Positions 1-11,100 of a stretch of DNA of 46,847 nucleotides are shown here, piece after piece. The position numbers and the translations under genes are program-made. How positions within the stretch are numbered: position 1 is the first letter of the stretch; every line of letters starts with the position of its first letter. The notes beneath the pieces were generated by a model. That model saw nothing but the letters and a program-made list of their open reading frames with translations, did no database searches and was not told where the DNA came from. Source of the stretch: Cytophagaceae bacterium (lineage in GTDB: Bacteria; Bacteroidota; Bacteroidia; Cytophagales; Cytophagaceae); contig JAGKWN010000021.1 of NCBI GenBank assembly GCA_021151805.1, positions 1 through 46,847 of the forward strand, written 5' to 3'.

Positions 1-1
1 T

Positions 2-457
2 ACTATTCGTTTTAGATTGTTTGAAGGTAAAAAACTTATTAAAAAAAATAATGAGCAATATGTTGTACATACGTCAAAACCTGAAGCGGAATCTGCATAT
101 CAAAATTGCCCCTGGCAAGCAGATTCTGTTTATGCTTTTATGCTTGCATTAGATAATAACATAAATAATCCTCCTTACATAATCTCTATAATTAGAAAAG
201 AGGATACAATGAAAGTAGTAATTAAAAAAATTTATTATGATTGGTTTTATATAGATTCTTTACCCTTCATGGTTGGCCATTATGAAATAACACTTCCGGA
301 AGACCCATTGAAATTTATTGATGGTAAAGTTTTTATGCATCAGTTATATAAGGAAGGAAAGTATGGATGGATTCTTACGCCGGCTTCATGGGATGCAATA
401 CGTGTTGATAAGAAAAAAATCACACGTATAAAAAAACAAAAAAATAAAAAGAAATAA
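2..457 (+). CDS. Hypothetical protein, 5' end cut by window edge
   Basis: I do not recognise this protein. The reading frame is open from the first bases of the window, and the first possible start inside it is only a TTG at 17, so the N-terminus most likely lies upstream and is missing. The visible part is about 151 residues, with alternating hydrophobic and aromatic strands and a very lysine-rich tail (residues of the KKKITRIKKQKNKKK type). No signal peptide or membrane segment is visible. It lies 30 bp upstream of the giant 2549-aa gene on the same strand, so it may belong to the same transcription unit. Codon use is AT-rich, like the first 1.3 kb of the next gene. Function unknown. Confidence 0.65.
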   Translation, partial: TIRFRLFEGKKLIKKNNEQYVVHTSKPEAESAYQNCPWQADSVYAFMLALDNNINNPPYIISIIRKEDTMKVVIKKIYYDWFYIDSLPFMVGHYEITLPEDPLKFIDGKVFMHQLYKEGKYGWILTPASWDAIRVDKKKITRIKKQKNKKK

Positions 458-487
458 TTTATTCTATTATTCTAAAAACACAAATCA

Positions 488-3400
488 ATGCCAAAATTTC
501 TTCAACCTGTTTCTGACCTTACGTCTCTTGATTCGATTCCGGAAGAGTTGGGATTTGTGAAAGATGGTATTCAAAAATTATTGAATGGTATTTTTTATAA
601 AGACTTACAATTTTCTAAAAGTCCAAATGGAGATTCTTTATTTTCCAGTCTGAAACTTATTTGCTTTAAAAAATTAGCTGTTGAAATTCCTGGAACCGGA
701 ATGTTTTTGGTTGTAAATCCGGAAGTTAATGCAAACTCAACGGACTATACAGTTATTCCCATTGATTTAAGTTATAAATGGAAAATACTTGGATATGCGA
801 AAGCATTTAAGCTGGAAGGTTTCTCTTTTACCCCTGCAGATATTTTTGATCTGATCAATGCCATCTTGGCCCTTTCAGAAGAGCGAATTATAGAAGAAAC
901 ACTCGGTGCTTTTTTTCCTTCGTCGACAAATCCAATCAATGATTTTGTTGATGCTATTAATGAATATCCGGATTTTGCTGCCAATCCGATACCATACCCA
1001 ACATCTTCCAATAAAATAAAGGAACTTGTTCATTCCATTGAAACACACACAGGCAAGCAAGCTTCTGTTGTTATATTCATTGTTTTTTTAGCGCAAAACG
1101 CTACGCTGAATGGTACACTGGATCGCATAGACCAGCTTTATACGAGATTGCTTGGAGGTTTAACAACGCAATTCATTAACGATCTCATCAAGCCCCGTAT
1201 TGATGTATCATCAAATCTTTCAGTGGGATTGGAGTTTCCCAGAAATGTTCTGGTACCGTTGGATGGCACAGGTAAACCTTTGCCTTTAAAAGATCTTTCA
1301 GGTAATGAAATTAAATCGACTATCATATTTGATATTGGTGATTTTAATTTCAGTACTCATGGTGGATTTGGATTTGATAAAGAACTTGCTGGCAGTTTGA
1401 ATCATCCTTCCCAGATTGGAAACACGGGTTTGAAAATAGACTTTCATCAAGCCAAACTTGATCTTAGTAAAAAAACAAATATTCAGGAAGCAACCTTAGA
1501 TGGAAGGCCAAATGATTTTGTCGGTGTATTTATACAAGATGTCGTTATTGGATTTCCTGCTTTCTGGCAGAAAGATGAAGCCAGATCAAATGCTGAAATA
1601 TTCGGTAAAAATGTATTGATCGGAACAGGTGGTTTTTCCGGAACGATTGGTATGCGTGCCAAAGATCCCAAAGGATTGGCCGCGCCATTAGTACATACAC
1701 ATTTTGGAGGTGCAGGCAATGCTGGTTTTGACATTTCTTTAACATCTTTTGATATAGATTTTCATCAGAATAACATTACTCATTCTGATATCAACGGGCA
1801 GCTGGCTTTACCCGATAAATTCAAGTCGGTAGGCCCCGACGGCAAACCAATTAATGCGCGTATAGTACTGGATGTAGCTATTGCCATTGGCAATGGTGAT
1901 TTCTCAATCACCGCGAAGCCCATCAAAACGCCGCTGATGTTCAACATTGCCAATGTTGCCAATTTCCAGGTCAACAGTATTTCCGTAGGGAAAGATGATG
2001 ACCGCTATTACGTCGAGGCTTCGGGTAAAATCAAGATCATGTATGATACGCCGCCGTTTGCAAACTTTCTGCCGGAGGCGATAGACATTCAATGTCTGCG
2101 GATCTGGAGTGACGGGCAGATCGAGTTCCGCGGTACAGGCGGTGAATTTAAATTACGTAAACCGATTACCTTACGCTTCCCACCAGTAGAATTGAGCGTT
2201 ACTGCCATTCACTTAGGTTCGTATGAAGGATACTATAAAGGTTATCAGCGTAAGTATCTGTACTTTGGTTTTGACGGTTCGGTGAGTATTAACCCGGGCG
2301 GTATTTCAGGCAAGGGTAGTGGTATTAAGTTTTATTTCACGCATGATAATGAAGACGGGAAACCGCTGCATGTGTTCATGCGGATCCAGACTATTGAGAT
2401 TGACCTGATCCTGCCGGATGAAGAAGATCCGGGTTTATTGTTACAGGGTATTCTGTCTATGAAAGATCCTGACCCTACATCGGAGTTCCCGGATCCGGGA
2501 CCTGAGTACATGGGTTCTGTTACGTTTGAACTGCCACGGATCAAGATGGGCGGCAGCGCAGGCATGCGCTTAAACCCACGTGTACCGGCCTTCCTGGTTG
2601 ATGTGTCACTGGAAATGTCCACACCGATCATACTGGGTGCAACCGGTCTGGGGATCTATGGTTTCAGAGGTCTGTTCGGTAAGGAGTATATCGCCAGTAA
2701 AGAAGTAGTGGGACTTACAGAAGAAGCACGCTGGTTTGATTACTACAAGAAAAAAGTTCCGCCGATAAATAAAGAAGGTGTCGATATCGGCAAATTCGAC
2801 CTGAAGAAAAAAGGGATTTCCGTGGGTGTGGGTGTTTCGCTCGCAACTTCATCCGATCAGGGCCGTGCCTTCTCGAGTAAATTATTCTTATTGCTGTCGC
2901 TGCCGAATGCTTTCTTATTGCAGGGGCAGGCACAGATTTTAAAGAAGCAGCGTCTGCAGCTGAACGATCCTTCGGATCCGCCGTTCAGCCTGATGCTGGC
3001 AGTTGATGACCGTTCACTGTCTGTAACGATCGGTGTTAATTTCCTAGTTCCGAATGATCCGGAAAGTCCGGATGATTCCGGAAAAATATTAACCGGTTTC
3101 GGTGAATTTGATTTCGCCTTTTTCTGGGACGATGCGAGTGCGTGGTATCTGAATTTCGGCCGTGATGACCGTCCGATTCAGGCGCAGGTAATGAATCTGT
3201 TCCGTGCCTATGCGTATCTGATGATCTCGGGCCGAGGCATTAAATTCGGTGCCGGATTTAATTTAGATAAATCCGTGAATTGTGGCCCGATGAAGATCAA
3301 GCTGTGGGCGATTCTGGATGTGGGGGCACAGATCAGCTTTAAGCCTGTACAGTTTGGTGGTTTCTTTGCCTTGTCGGGTGGTGTTTCGATCAAGATTTTC

Positions 3401-6400
3401 GGGTTTGGTTTTGGCTTGTCTGTGAAGGCAGGTCTTGCGGGAGAAGCGCCGAAGCCATTTATTATAACCGGTAGACTGTCGGTGTGTGTGCATGTGCTGC
3501 GTAAAGAACACTGCGGTACCATTGAGCTTACCTGGCAGTTTAAAAAAACCATGCAGACAGAGCCGCAGTATTTCATTACGGAAACCGCTGAAGGAAATGC
3601 CCAGGTTGCTAAAGCCGTAAACATGCTGACGGGTGAAGGATTCCCTATTAAAGTGCTTCCACCGGGAGCAGCCCTGCCTACTTCGATCAATCTGGATGAC
3701 TATGTAATACCTGTTGATTCCTTCATTGATATTGAATTCAATAAGAGCGTGAAAGGAGGCTCGAAGCTGGGCACCAAGATCGGCGGTTACCGCGGCAGTG
3801 TTGCAACAGAACTTATCCCTCCGGTAAAAGGAAAGAGCAGTCGTGTACTACATGAATATTCTGTAGAGAATATTCAGATTTTCTGCCTGGACGGATCGCA
3901 ATGGAAGCCTTATGATATTTACGATGCATTGACACCGTGGGATACCGCGCCATTCATACAGACAACCGATACAAAAACATACCCGATCGGCTACTGGCAG
4001 CTTGATACACCGGGCCGCGTAAACAAGCTATCGATCATGGCGACTACACCAGTGCGCTTCCTGCGTAATGCGAATGTCGTGTATGAAAATCTTGGTATGA
4101 GTGTAGAACATCTGCTTTGCGAAAAACAAGCCCGCGTACCACAATGTGCCGGCTTGCTGGAAAGTACAACCGGAACGATTGTTAAGAGCGATCTTATTTC
4201 CTTAAAAACAGGTGTTAAAGTTAAAGTGTTTGGCAAGGATGGGAAAGTGATTTCGTTCGCCAATGTATTTAATGAATCGAAAGGTCTGCAGCTGATGCCA
4301 GGCAGCTATGCTGAACTGTATCTGCCGGAGCCTTCACCGATTGCGAACCTGAAACTCTCTGCATTGACAGATACTGTAAACATTACGTATTACGGTCTTT
4401 CGGCCAATGCTACCTATACAGAAATCAAACACAGTCTGATTCCGCAGAAAAATCTGCTGCAGCCTGTTGTGTACGAAGATAAAGACAATCCGGTAATTAA
4501 AATACGGATTGAGCCGGGTGCATGTGCGGCAGATACAGGCCTGAGCTGCGGACTTCCGCTGCCTGAATCTGCATTGCTTTTGATCAGCCTGAATCAGATG
4601 GCATCAGCAAATACATTGGCAACTGGTGATCCGTATAACGGAACCCGTTTGTATCTGGATAAATATATACAATCTGAATATCTACCTTCCGGATATGATC
4701 CGTGCAAGCTGCATATGGAAGTACAGCAGTATATCCGCCGCAGATGGACGTTTATCGTGAAGAACTCTCTAAACCCGGGCGGCGCACGTACTGCTACGAT
4801 AAAAATAGGCAAGAAGACCATAACGATCAACGTACCTGCTTTTAACATTGCAAACCCTGTGGGAGACACAGCAGTGATCATTAATACGATGAAAGCTGGG
4901 TTTATCCTGACAAAAAAGTTTAATATCATTAGCCAGACGGCTAATACACTAACGATTGAAGCGAAGGACCCGAAAACGGATCTTGTATCTATACCTTTCA
5001 GCAATGCCTTCACGCATTTCCTTGCGCCGGATAGCGGCAGAGCATTCAGCTACCAGAATGTTCTTTCATTCTCCAATCTTCGTCCGGATACCGACGCGCG
5101 CAAGGAAGGCCTCAATTACGGATTCCTTGTAGATGCCGCACTTACGGGCGGTGATATTGTAACCATTAAAGGCAGTACGGATAAATTCCCGATTGTATGC
5201 TGCAATGGTGTTACAGCCCGCTATGTTTCAACTACCTGTACGCAGGCTACGGCACGCCTGAAAGAGCTGCAGGATTACAGGGAGAAACTGCTTGCAGAAT
5301 ATGCATATGAGCAACAGCTTTGTACTTCATTATCACAGAATATTTCCTGCCAGGCAGAAAGTCTGCCGCACTGCAACCGGGTTACGCAGGTAGGTCTTCT
5401 TTTACAAACCGTAAATGAAGAGATCACCTCTCTGAACACTTATCTGCTGGCGCACTGCTCCGGTGGTTCAGGTCCGGGAGAAGGCTCCATCTGCACAACA
5501 AATGTTACTGTGCAGGACTGCAGCATAGTTTTCTATAAAGTATGCTGGATGAAGGAAGTTGATTATCTGTACAACAGTAATATTCCGGATTATCAGATGC
5601 TGCTGAATGATACCACTGCGCTGGTGAGCCGCTTTGAGAAAACCATTCAGCCTGTATGGAGACCGAATACCAAGTATGCGATCCTCATGGAAATCAGAGA
5701 TGCTGTCCGTTTAGAGGGACAACCAGCAGCAGTATCACCATCACCTTCCGCATTTTATACATACCTATTCCAGACGAAAGGTCCAGTGGGACATTTCCAT
5801 CAGTATAATCCGGATTACAAGTTATTAGCAGAAAAGAATCAGCAGAATCAGTTTAAACTGGCGGATCTGAGGCATTATGTGGATCTGAGCAGATCGTATC
5901 CGAATGCGGATGGAAATCTGTTGAGTGCGAAACCGATTTATTTCTTCGATCCGAAATTATACCTGTTCTTCAAACGTGAGTATGTGTATGCGATGTACCA
6001 GGGATATGCTGCCTACAAAGGATTGCCGGCTATTGAGTCTGCTATGAACCGGATGGTTGTAACGATTAAAGATCCATCAGTAAGTGAATTTGCTGTTCCG
6101 CTTGAAGGAAACGAAGCCTTGTGGAACGAAGACCGGAATTCAGTACTGCCGCGTGATATACGTGCTATTCTGAATCTGATCAATTCACACGATGCGTGTA
6201 TGGATATTGATCTGAGCCGTCCGAAAGGCGTACATCTGGAGATTGCGCCGCCTGAGCTGAAACCTCTTAAGTTATACAGCGCCATGTACTATGCTGAATT
6301 TACACCGGGCGATACCTTCGGGCCGACTGAAGTACTCAGCTATAATTTCCAGACATCACGTTACAGAAGTTTCAAAGAACATATCGGAAGCTATATACTG

Positions 6401-8137
6401 ACAGATGAAGATGACGCTGCGGTAACGAAGAAAGCGGTGTTTGATGTGAAACTGCGGACGTTTACCGCAGACGACCACACCAATGTGCAGCAGATCATAA
6501 CCGGTACCATGACCAGCAGCAATCCGCTGCTTGCGAATTTCATGCATCCATATGACCGTTTGGTAGATGGTGTGTTCAAGCTCAATCTGCCTGCAGCAGT
6601 AAATCTGGAGTTCAATATCATCCGTGATTACAGCCTGGGTAATGCAGGATCTGATACCATCATTGGTATCCTGGTTCGGAGTCCGGAGCCATTCAACGAT
6701 CCAAAGATTCCGATGGATCGTCTGAAGGAAGCTATCCGTGTACTTCTTCCGGATGGAACAGTTAATACTGCATACAATACCATTCTGTATTCAAAAGATA
6801 TTTCGTCCGTATTCATTTCAACGGCATCATTAAGTATTACGGATGTTGCCATGTCGATTGATTTTGAATACCTGACTTATACAAAAGACGGTTTTAATTT
6901 GGCAGATCATGTTACAGTTGCCATTGATACACCTGCATCTGTTTCGAAACTGGCAGGCACTGATTGCGGCCGTACAGAAGTGAACTTTACTGATGTACTG
7001 AAAGCAGTGCCGGTGAAAGATGCTGTGTCATACCAGTTCCTGATTGAACGTACAGCAGAGAGCTTCAGCCAGTCTTATACAGATGTAAATGCCGAAGCGT
7101 TATTCCCGCTGGGTGAGATCAGTGGACTTGATTACAACCGTGCTTATACGGTTAAAATCAAAACGCTTGAGAAAGAAGCATTGACGGGCATTGAACGACT
7201 AAGTTCTTATGGACCTACCTGTACGATCATGACACGTAAGCTCAGCTTCTTACTCGCAGAACGCGCACAGAAATATCAATATGTAAATGTACCATTGACT
7301 ATACCGGTATATCTATTGTTCCTGAACGGAAGCCGCTTTGCTTATAACGGAAACGTAACTGTAACGGCGACCGGCAGTACGACAGGTGAGGGTGTAGTAG
7401 CACTTACAGATGGAGCAGGAAATGTTACGCTGCAGAATGCAGTTCCGGAAAATGTTCAGATCGGATTTACAGATTCGGCAAACACCGGTTACGATGTAAG
7501 TGATGTGGATACGATCCAGTTTATCGAACATGCGACACGTTATCTGATTTCCGTGCCTTCGGGAATAGTTCCTGTAACTACTCCGGGTGTATCCGTAGCG
7601 GTAACGGTTAAGGCTGTCGGACCTAGCTCTCCGGCGAATGTTGTTGATCTTGGGTATAACAAACCTGTAACATTGAATGTTTCCGGTGCTGCCCAGGGAG
7701 CAGGCCAGGTAACAATAGTGAGCGGTACGGGAATGAAATATATTACCAACAACCGTAGTCAGATTGTTACGCTATCACTTGCGAATATACCACCGGAAAC
7801 CCTCGATGTGAGCGATACTAAACAAATCAAGTTTGTTCGCAGTGGTAATACATATACGTTCAGGGTGTCTTCGAAGAGCCGTTCAATCAATCAGCCTGTA
7901 ACGGTTACAGTAGAGGTGATGAAGCAGGATGGTAAACTTGATACAACATTTGATATAGGTATTAAAGTAAAAGCACCGGATTCTGTGTCGGGCGACCAGG
8001 TATTGAGCATTCTGAATGGTACGGGAACCGTTCAGGTTACAAGAAGTACTGCCGGAACAGTAACAGTTTCTCTGGAGGATATATATGGCACAGGTTTGTC
8101 ACTTGGAGCTCCTATTCAACTAACTTTTAATAATTGA
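488..8137 (+). CDS. Giant beta-rich protein (2549 aa), candidate structural component of a tail-like particle
   Basis: I cannot assign a family with certainty. The start is an ATG with no signal peptide or membrane segment, so the product is made in the cytoplasm and not exported by Sec. Residues about 280-1050 are glycine- and strand-rich with many 'GGxxGxxG' stretches. Residues about 1570-1700 are cysteine-rich with a likely coiled coil (repeated Leu/Glu around QDYREKLLAEYAYEQQ). Residues about 2150-2230 look like one fibronectin-III-like module. The last 300 residues form three similar beta-sandwich repeats containing VTVTA, VTVKA and VTVEV strands. GC content jumps sharply near position 1800, inside the gene. 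It is followed after 28 bp by another very large gene. A DUF6603-like relationship for the Gly-rich middle is possible but untested. Confidence 0.8.
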   Translation: MPKFLQPVSDLTSLDSIPEELGFVKDGIQKLLNGIFYKDLQFSKSPNGDSLFSSLKLICFKKLAVEIPGTGMFLVVNPEVNANSTDYTVIPIDLSYKWKILGYAKAFKLEGFSFTPADIFDLINAILALSEERIIEETLGAFFPSSTNPINDFVDAINEYPDFAANPIPYPTSSNKIKELVHSIETHTGKQASVVIFIVFLAQNATLNGTLDRIDQLYTRLLGGLTTQFINDLIKPRIDVSSNLSVGLEFPRNVLVPLDGTGKPLPLKDLSGNEIKSTIIFDIGDFNFSTHGGFGFDKELAGSLNHPSQIGNTGLKIDFHQAKLDLSKKTNIQEATLDGRPNDFVGVFIQDVVIGFPAFWQKDEARSNAEIFGKNVLIGTGGFSGTIGMRAKDPKGLAAPLVHTHFGGAGNAGFDISLTSFDIDFHQNNITHSDINGQLALPDKFKSVGPDGKPINARIVLDVAIAIGNGDFSITAKPIKTPLMFNIANVANFQVNSISVGKDDDRYYVEASGKIKIMYDTPPFANFLPEAIDIQCLRIWSDGQIEFRGTGGEFKLRKPITLRFPPVELSVTAIHLGSYEGYYKGYQRKYLYFGFDGSVSINPGGISGKGSGIKFYFTHDNEDGKPLHVFMRIQTIEIDLILPDEEDPGLLLQGILSMKDPDPTSEFPDPGPEYMGSVTFELPRIKMGGSAGMRLNPRVPAFLVDVSLEMSTPIILGATGLGIYGFRGLFGKEYIASKEVVGLTEEARWFDYYKKKVPPINKEGVDIGKFDLKKKGISVGVGVSLATSSDQGRAFSSKLFLLLSLPNAFLLQGQAQILKKQRLQLNDPSDPPFSLMLAVDDRSLSVTIGVNFLVPNDPESPDDSGKILTGFGEFDFAFFWDDASAWYLNFGRDDRPIQAQVMNLFRAYAYLMISGRGIKFGAGFNLDKSVNCGPMKIKLWAILDVGAQISFKPVQFGGFFALSGGVSIKIFGFGFGLSVKAGLAGEAPKPFIITGRLSVCVHVLRKEHCGTIELTWQFKKTMQTEPQYFITETAEGNAQVAKAVNMLTGEGFPIKVLPPGAALPTSINLDDYVIPVDSFIDIEFNKSVKGGSKLGTKIGGYRGSVATELIPPVKGKSSRVLHEYSVENIQIFCLDGSQWKPYDIYDALTPWDTAPFIQTTDTKTYPIGYWQLDTPGRVNKLSIMATTPVRFLRNANVVYENLGMSVEHLLCEKQARVPQCAGLLESTTGTIVKSDLISLKTGVKVKVFGKDGKVISFANVFNESKGLQLMPGSYAELYLPEPSPIANLKLSALTDTVNITYYGLSANATYTEIKHSLIPQKNLLQPVVYEDKDNPVIKIRIEPGACAADTGLSCGLPLPESALLLISLNQMASANTLATGDPYNGTRLYLDKYIQSEYLPSGYDPCKLHMEVQQYIRRRWTFIVKNSLNPGGARTATIKIGKKTITINVPAFNIANPVGDTAVIINTMKAGFILTKKFNIISQTANTLTIEAKDPKTDLVSIPFSNAFTHFLAPDSGRAFSYQNVLSFSNLRPDTDARKEGLNYGFLVDAALTGGDIVTIKGSTDKFPIVCCNGVTARYVSTTCTQATARLKELQDYREKLLAEYAYEQQLCTSLSQNISCQAESLPHCNRVTQVGLLLQTVNEEITSLNTYLLAHCSGGSGPGEGSICTTNVTVQDCSIVFYKVCWMKEVDYLYNSNIPDYQMLLNDTTALVSRFEKTIQPVWRPNTKYAILMEIRDAVRLEGQPAAVSPSPSAFYTYLFQTKGPVGHFHQYNPDYKLLAEKNQQNQFKLADLRHYVDLSRSYPNADGNLLSAKPIYFFDPKLYLFFKREYVYAMYQGYAAYKGLPAIESAMNRMVVTIKDPSVSEFAVPLEGNEALWNEDRNSVLPRDIRAILNLINSHDACMDIDLSRPKGVHLEIAPPELKPLKLYSAMYYAEFTPGDTFGPTEVLSYNFQTSRYRSFKEHIGSYILTDEDDAAVTKKAVFDVKLRTFTADDHTNVQQIITGTMTSSNPLLANFMHPYDRLVDGVFKLNLPAAVNLEFNIIRDYSLGNAGSDTIIGILVRSPEPFNDPKIPMDRLKEAIRVLLPDGTVNTAYNTILYSKDISSVFISTASLSITDVAMSIDFEYLTYTKDGFNLADHVTVAIDTPASVSKLAGTDCGRTEVNFTDVLKAVPVKDAVSYQFLIERTAESFSQSYTDVNAEALFPLGEISGLDYNRAYTVKIKTLEKEALTGIERLSSYGPTCTIMTRKLSFLLAERAQKYQYVNVPLTIPVYLLFLNGSRFAYNGNVTVTATGSTTGEGVVALTDGAGNVTLQNAVPENVQIGFTDSANTGYDVSDVDTIQFIEHATRYLISVPSGIVPVTTPGVSVAVTVKAVGPSSPANVVDLGYNKPVTLNVSGAAQGAGQVTIVSGTGMKYITNNRSQIVTLSLANIPPETLDVSDTKQIKFVRSGNTYTFRVSSKSRSINQPVTVTVEVMKQDGKLDTTFDIGIKVKAPDSVSGDQVLSILNGTGTVQVTRSTAGTVTVSLEDIYGTGLSLGAPIQLTFNN

Positions 8138-8165
8138 TAAACAGTAAAGCGGTTTAATTTTCATC

Positions 8166-11100
8166 ATGGCGAATTTAAGTAATCTGATAATAGGGGATAA
8201 TGATCGTGTGCAGTCTGCTTACCTGGTATTACAGGCAGCAGGCTCCGGAGATAGCAGTTATGGTTTTTCAGAAGGGATACACCTGCGTTGGGATCTGCAG
8301 CGTACGCTGGGAGAAAACCATCTTCCCAAAGGAAACTTAGCATCCACAGGAAACGAAGATTATTACACAGAGGCTGGTTTTAACAGAGCCGATGACTTTG
8401 TACAGGTCTTCAGAGTACCTTATCATAAAAAATATAAAGCAACAGTTGATTTCAATACAGATGTTCCGGATGCGACTGTAGAATTTGGCGCTTCACGTGA
8501 ATGGCACTTTATTAAATCCATTGAAGATACTAATGTAAGCACTACAGTTATTATCCGTTTTAAGGATACTGGATTATATGACCAGCTGAGAGCTACCTAT
8601 ACGCCTGTACTTGCAGCCCTTTCATTCATACAGCATTATACAGGTATACTGGAGGTGGAAGCGCAGGATAAACTTTCGTTCGCGGCAACTATCCGTATAA
8701 AGCAGGATACGCCTGCAAGCGGAAGAGTTCGTGTTGAGACAGTTTCCGTGCGTGATTACAAGACTGCTGATGAGGAAGCCTATCTGTCTAAACGTGCTAC
8801 CTACAACTTTAATTCATCTACTTTATTACCGGCACCGCCGGATCTTCCTATTGTTGATGAAACGGCATTTTTGAACATGAAGTGTTATGATGAATATGCG
8901 TTGATGGTTGAAAACATTAAGTATGTTCGTTTCGATTACCAGAATGAATACCCGGTAATTGTTTCACTTGAAACTTATTCAGATTTTATTATAGGAGCTT
9001 CTGTACAGGACGAGTCATGGGAATCTGTAGGTGCTAACAATGGCTTATATTCTTTGTCGCTGGATCAGAACGAAGTATTAAATCGTCTGGATAACACGGC
9101 ATTCAATGTAAACGGACACTGGAGCCGCTTCCTGCCAAGCAATGCTCCTGATCCAGCAGGCGGTCCTAATGCTTTCAAAGTTCATACTGCAAACTATCAG
9201 GATAAATGGAACCGTGCAGACGGAATTAATAATGGTATTATTTCCTATCTGACACTCAGCACAGATCCGGATAATCTTCAGGCAGTGCAGAAATTCAGTA
9301 ATAATCCATCTTTGCCAGCTGAAGAGACAGATACTTTTGATTTTAATTACCTGACATTTTTACGTTACGCTGCACTGGACTACCACATTGCCCGTTTGAT
9401 GGGTCTTGGTATCATCGATACCGATGGTTTAACCGGAGCTACAGGCAATAAGAAATACATTTACCTTTCCGTATATCATACCGAGGCTTCTCTGGAGGGT
9501 GAAACTGCTGAAGATGTTGCGCATTATTACATGACTTTGCCTACAGGCAAGATGGATGCGAAGATTCCAACAGTACCTTCCATGAAAGACCTGAGTTATG
9601 GGATGGTATACGATAAAGGTACCGAAGTACCTATTGAGCTTACGGATGAAAACGGTTATGCACTATACGAACCTGTAAGGTATATCAACGTTGCAGTAGA
9701 TAAAGACGATCTGGTTTTATCGCTGCCATCTTTTTTTGCTCAGTCAACGGATTATAATTTTACATTTGAATCGGATGCTGTTTTCTATGGCATAGAATAT
9801 TCCGGCGAAAAATCACCGGGAGTATGGGAAGATTATTATCGTGTTCCAAAGCTCAGCGTTGATGATGAGTATCTGGATGCGAATGGTAACAGGGAAATTA
9901 TACCGCTTATTAACGGGGTGGAAACCGATGTTATTTTTACGCATAATGAAAGGGAACAAGGAGTACATCGTTACGGTGTGTATTCAATTAACTGGTTCGG
10001 ACGTTTCTCGGCGCTGAGCCCGTTTAAACAAACTGATAATACTGTTTTCCAGCATAAATGTACATTGATTCCGCCGGCTAATTTTGCTGTACACAATATT
10101 CAGGAAGAAGATCCGCTGATTTTTACAACAAGCCATGAGCAGGCCATGCTGGCTGCAATGACCGGGGATAAAACCCTGGTGCGTGTAACATTTGAAATCA
10201 ATGATGCGCACAGCTCTATGTATCAGCTGGGGAATAAAATACAGTTCTTCTTTAAACAGAGCCCGCCGCAGAGCCTTGCCGGTTTGATTTCGAGTGTTAA
10301 CGTATTGTCAGCACAACAAGCAGATGTTAAAACCAAAGCACTTCCTTTGATCAGTCAGGGCCAGGTAGGTGGGGTATACGGGAATATTGATCCGGTGATT
10401 GAGGTTGCCGATATTCTGAAATTTACCGGAAGCATGCTGGCTACACCTGATCGTCATTTCCGGATTAAAGAAGTTTACAGAGATGCAGGGAATGGTAACC
10501 GGGCAGGTTTTATTGTGGATGCCGTTGTAGAAAACGGTGCCATGGAGCCTGCAGGAGATCATGTATTTGTTCCGTATCAGAATTTTATCAGTCCGGAAAA
10601 AGATGTTAAATTCTTTGTGGCACAAAACATGACAGGTGCTATCAACTGGGATAGAAAGCTGCTTAAAGAGATTGAATGTATTAATTTCAGTCCTACATTA
10701 TTTACATCTACGGGAAACAATGCAGGTACTTATACACCGCTTTCCATGGCAAGAACTGGGCCGGATACAATTATCTATGTAAAGGAATCGATTGTTACCA
10801 ATACCATTAACCCATCTGTTGACACGATTACGTTCACCAGGAAAGTGCCAGGTATATCTGTTAATCAGGGAGCTAAAAAGTTTTCTGTTGCAGGTGATTT
10901 AAGAGCAGAACTACAACCAGGTACAAGTTTTACTATTGAGCAGGCTCGTATCCTTTCGCCATCTACCACGATTAACGGTAGCTATACAGTTGTAGCAGTA
11001 ACTTTTTCGGAAGACAAGACTTTTATTACAGTAAGTAATAATTTATATGATACTCCGGATAAATTTATTGTGTCGTATAATAAAACGGTTGCTGTAAGTG

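Noticed and set aside
3208..5013. Long opposite-strand reading frames (160 and 139 residues) under the giant gene
   Set aside because: They lie antisense inside a clear coding frame, have no family-like motifs and arise from codon bias in a GC-richer stretch.
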